Assembly (NCBI GenBank): GCA_032054765.1
Contig: DAMBSC010000010.1
Coordinates: 124,001-188,000 of the forward strand
Origin: DFXE01 sp032054765
GTDB lineage: Bacteria; Bacteroidota; Bacteroidia; Bacteroidales; Tannerellaceae
Reading direction: 5' to 3'
Length of the DNA stretch: 64,000 bases
The position numbers were made by a program, and so were the translations under genes. Below are positions 63,901-64,000 of the stretch, piece after piece; positions within the stretch are counted from its first letter, which is position 1, and each line of letters starts with the position of its first letter. The notes under the pieces are model-generated. The model had not been told where the DNA came from. It did no database searches and was given only the letters and a program-made list of their open reading frames with translations.

Positions 63901-64000
63901 AATACAATGGATATATACCTTCAGTGATTTAATAGGTCATATCCAAGAAACAGAAGGTTTATCTGTTTTGAAAGAGATACAGGGCTATCCGGGTTTGATA
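57968..64000 (+). CDS. PUFA-synthase-like type I polyketide synthase (3'-truncated by the window edge)
   Basis: The frame is open from the ATG at 57968 to base 64000 (2011 codons, no stop). Domain order: a degenerate NPD/enoyl-reductase-like half (~1-250, G-N-E-G-A-G-R-V-G where active enzymes have a His motif); an intact NPD/PfaD-like domain (~285-560, E-S-G-G-H433-I-G, A-G-G-I-H); and a KS (~649-1090) with Cys837 in D-A-A-C-A-S-S, His972 in E-A-H-G-T-G-T and His1012 in G-H-T-K-C-A. Next come an AT (~1185-1480) with Ser1281 in G-H-S-Y-G-E and His1385, a linker like those of PfaA/HglE, two ACPs with Ser1688 and Ser1808 in I-D-S-I-K-R-M, and the start of a probable KR (~1870 on). PfaA-type enzymes make polyunsaturated or hydroxylated fatty acyl chains iteratively. 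The product here is unknown. Confidence 0.9.
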   Translation, partial: MLQENELFILSPFEIPDVALALETVEAGAFPILHLGRDKKVAEAALKNLSGSISISFGICLVEELDINLKKLPSQVSRILYPFGMDIPVIKNVELLCQVCSIEEAESAVHQKVKNLVIKGNEGAGRVGNESSFILFQQIAGKYSGKDVNIFIQGGVGIHTSAAALALGAKGLIMDNQIALFPECSLPKSAKEVCSKLSGSETTVIDNFRILVRNNSPALPTNATYKNVLPYLGGCDITKHFIPMGQDISLSIDLLTNYKKLKNLVSAFREAVYGHTRQAKKLKPIRANNNLAKNLKIKYPIAQGPMARVSDVPKFARNIADAGALPFMAMSLMQGNAAEKLLSETKDIIGNNTWGVGILGFIPPRIREEQTRFILEANPSVVLIAGGRPSLAKPFEEKGIKTFLHVPSPALLDMFLKEKARNFVFEGRESGGHIGPLSSMVLWERQINRLLKEENIASVSVFFAGGIHNAFSSAFVSVMAATLAAKGAKIGVLMGSAYIYTKEAVESGAILSGYQKQAIEQNQTIVLEAALGQETQSLKSPFTDFFAEEKKRLLAESSDPQQVWIKLEELNLGRSRIAAKGIARVNDEYIKLSEKEQQDKGLYMIGQIAAMHQHSISLGELHTQVAVDNNQLLSKITEIPLPMQKVKPLDIAIVGISCIFPDAINIEEYWRNIVLGKDCIKEVPDSRWNKDLFYNPETRDTDYVCSKWGGFIPTIDFDPLEFGMPPQSLASIEPTQLLSLLVAKQALTDAGYSNLSEIDLDNTSVIFGAEGATDLATSYGFRATSKQIFGELPEHLKKALPRLNEDSFAGVLSNVISGRIANRLNLGGRNYTVDAACASSLAALDLGCQELYNKRSDMVLLGGADLHNGINDFLMFSCTHALSRKGYSASFDADSDGIALGEGIGVVVLKRLEDAKRDGNKIYAVIKGVGGSSDGKSLGMTAPNAKGQINAIKRAYQTAGILPSQVGMIEAHGTGTVVGDRTELQALTDMFLESGAMPSETVLGSVKTQIGHTKCAAGIAGVIKAALSVHYAVHPPILHLDKPNPFYNKETSPFVFNKQAGIWNSDKRVAGVSAFGFGGTNFHVVMESYDDTSSDLTSLPLWPSELFVFRGDTPEEANQMIRKVKKLLEYNDTLSIKDIAYSLAIHSQKEIQVTIIAGNIIELSDKIEAALVEKKEIDIYYKNNQEGKVAFMFPGQGSQRVDMARDLFVTFPSMRRLLTKYPEYEKILFPHTAFDEETRKEQQRKVTDTLNAQPLLGTVDYAIAQLLRMLGIVPDMLAGHSYGELPALCFSGAFTPEDLIPLSRKRAESILNSIEDDKGKMIAVNIQEEKLNSLLKDEADVWAVNFNSGKQTVVAGTSSGIEAFGKKLAENNIAYKVLNVACAFHSPLLQKSQQLYMNVLKDVKFNKLSIPVWSNTTATFYPTTGKEIKNRLSEHLVKPVLFTKQVQNMYADGARIFIETGPGGVLSGLTQSILGEDVTTIETEKKGINGVTFLLHTIAKYLSTGRSADIHLLFNGRNASPIDIDNPETYKKKSTIWYINGHNAIPSNGDMPSQGAFPITQPLMNLKDMNNNNSNSAQGPSDQIVLEYLQNMKMMLQSQRDVMLGYLGYNPPVNVIPVQTVQVLEQPSASLPKSEPQPQHVNIPVSTPSVTVNNIKALLLETVSEKTGYPIDMLGLDLDLEADLSIDSIKRMEIIGALREKLNITGSFEESEGVIEKMTGLRTLNGLISWMEELAKSDQKQLDTSTIPPASLNGANSYSEATLSSAPVAYSIEQIKVILLDTVSEKTGYPVDMLGLDLDLEADLSIDSIKRMEIIGALREKLNLTGTFEESEGVIEKMTSIKTLNGMIHWMEELADVKDNKEISEPLKAQQEVQEQKQEDATDEDLIRMSFELEERLPDLSKKIPIEGKLFALMDDGGTYVSSIKTLLEKKGASVDLITGQEELSEYDGLIILSVSLLAKKYSIKEIFDIIKKADMSKIQWIYTFSDLIGHIQETEGLSVLKEIQGYPGLI
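62921..63520 (+). repeat. 360-bp direct repeat encoding tandem acyl carrier protein domains
   Basis: Two ACP-coding segments lie exactly 360 bp apart (120 codons), with their phosphopantetheine serine codons at 63029-63031 and 63389-63391. They are clearly similar at the nucleotide level, which implies a fairly recent duplication. Tandem ACPs are a hallmark of PUFA-type synthases. Confidence 0.85.

Overview
This window looks like the chromosome of an anaerobic member of the Bacteroidales, most likely Dysgonomonas-like. The genus is an inference from the low GC content and gene content; I cannot run a search. Support comes from two SusC/SusD pairs, many Bacteroidetes-type lipoproteins, repeated -7 elements of the form TAnnTTTG, weak ribosome binding sites, a menaquinone gene, and a type IX secretion (T9SS)-like C-terminal signal on an amylase. 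I see no rRNA, tRNA, CRISPR array, intact insertion sequence or prophage.

Layout. 1-5360: the end of an ABC permease, a TRL-like lipoprotein, a secreted unknown and an M16 protease. 5357-9691 (minus): nhaC, a dicarboxylate/amino acid symporter and a GH172 enzyme as one operon. 10380-22780: a starch/maltooligosaccharide locus. Its minus arm is susC, susD, two SusE/F-like lipoproteins and a GH13 amylase. Its plus arm is a LacI regulator and an MFS sugar transporter, divergent from a shared control region. 22903-24851: small membrane or secreted unknowns and menA. 25625-29303: a lipoprotein and a GH3 xylosidase/glucosidase. 29308-36463 (minus): ftsK, lolA-like, trxB, a glycerophosphodiesterase and a GHL10 hydrolase, with a lipoprotein beta-carbonic anhydrase upstream. 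36689-47612 (plus): a second SusC/SusD locus with two adhesin-domain lipoproteins, an M20 peptidase, a cyanophycinase-like S51 peptidase and a YfcC-type carrier, which suggests use of a peptide or polyamide. 48184-56214 (minus): two DUF3857 proteins (one with an intact transglutaminase triad, one without) followed by a TerB-C protein, a BrxD/DUF2791-type ATPase with a PH-like insert and a TelA protein. 56577-64000 (plus): a MATE exporter and the first 2011 codons of a giant PUFA-synthase-like polyketide synthase that runs off the window.

The most unusual features are three. First, the polyketide synthase carries its own enoyl-reductase-like (PfaD/nitronate monooxygenase) module at the N-terminus, with KS, AT, two ACPs and the start of a probable KR after it. 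Second, three intergenic regions (about 10.05, 25.07 and 47.72 kb) each hold four short palindromes at an exact 22-bp period. All three share the same AC-N4-GT core but have different arms, and two sit inside ~0.5-kb blocks bounded by inverted repeats. Third, the Ter/BrxD-like/TelA module shares an operon with an active/inactive pair of transglutaminase-fold proteins. The sus operon also contains a textbook terminator just before the amylase gene.
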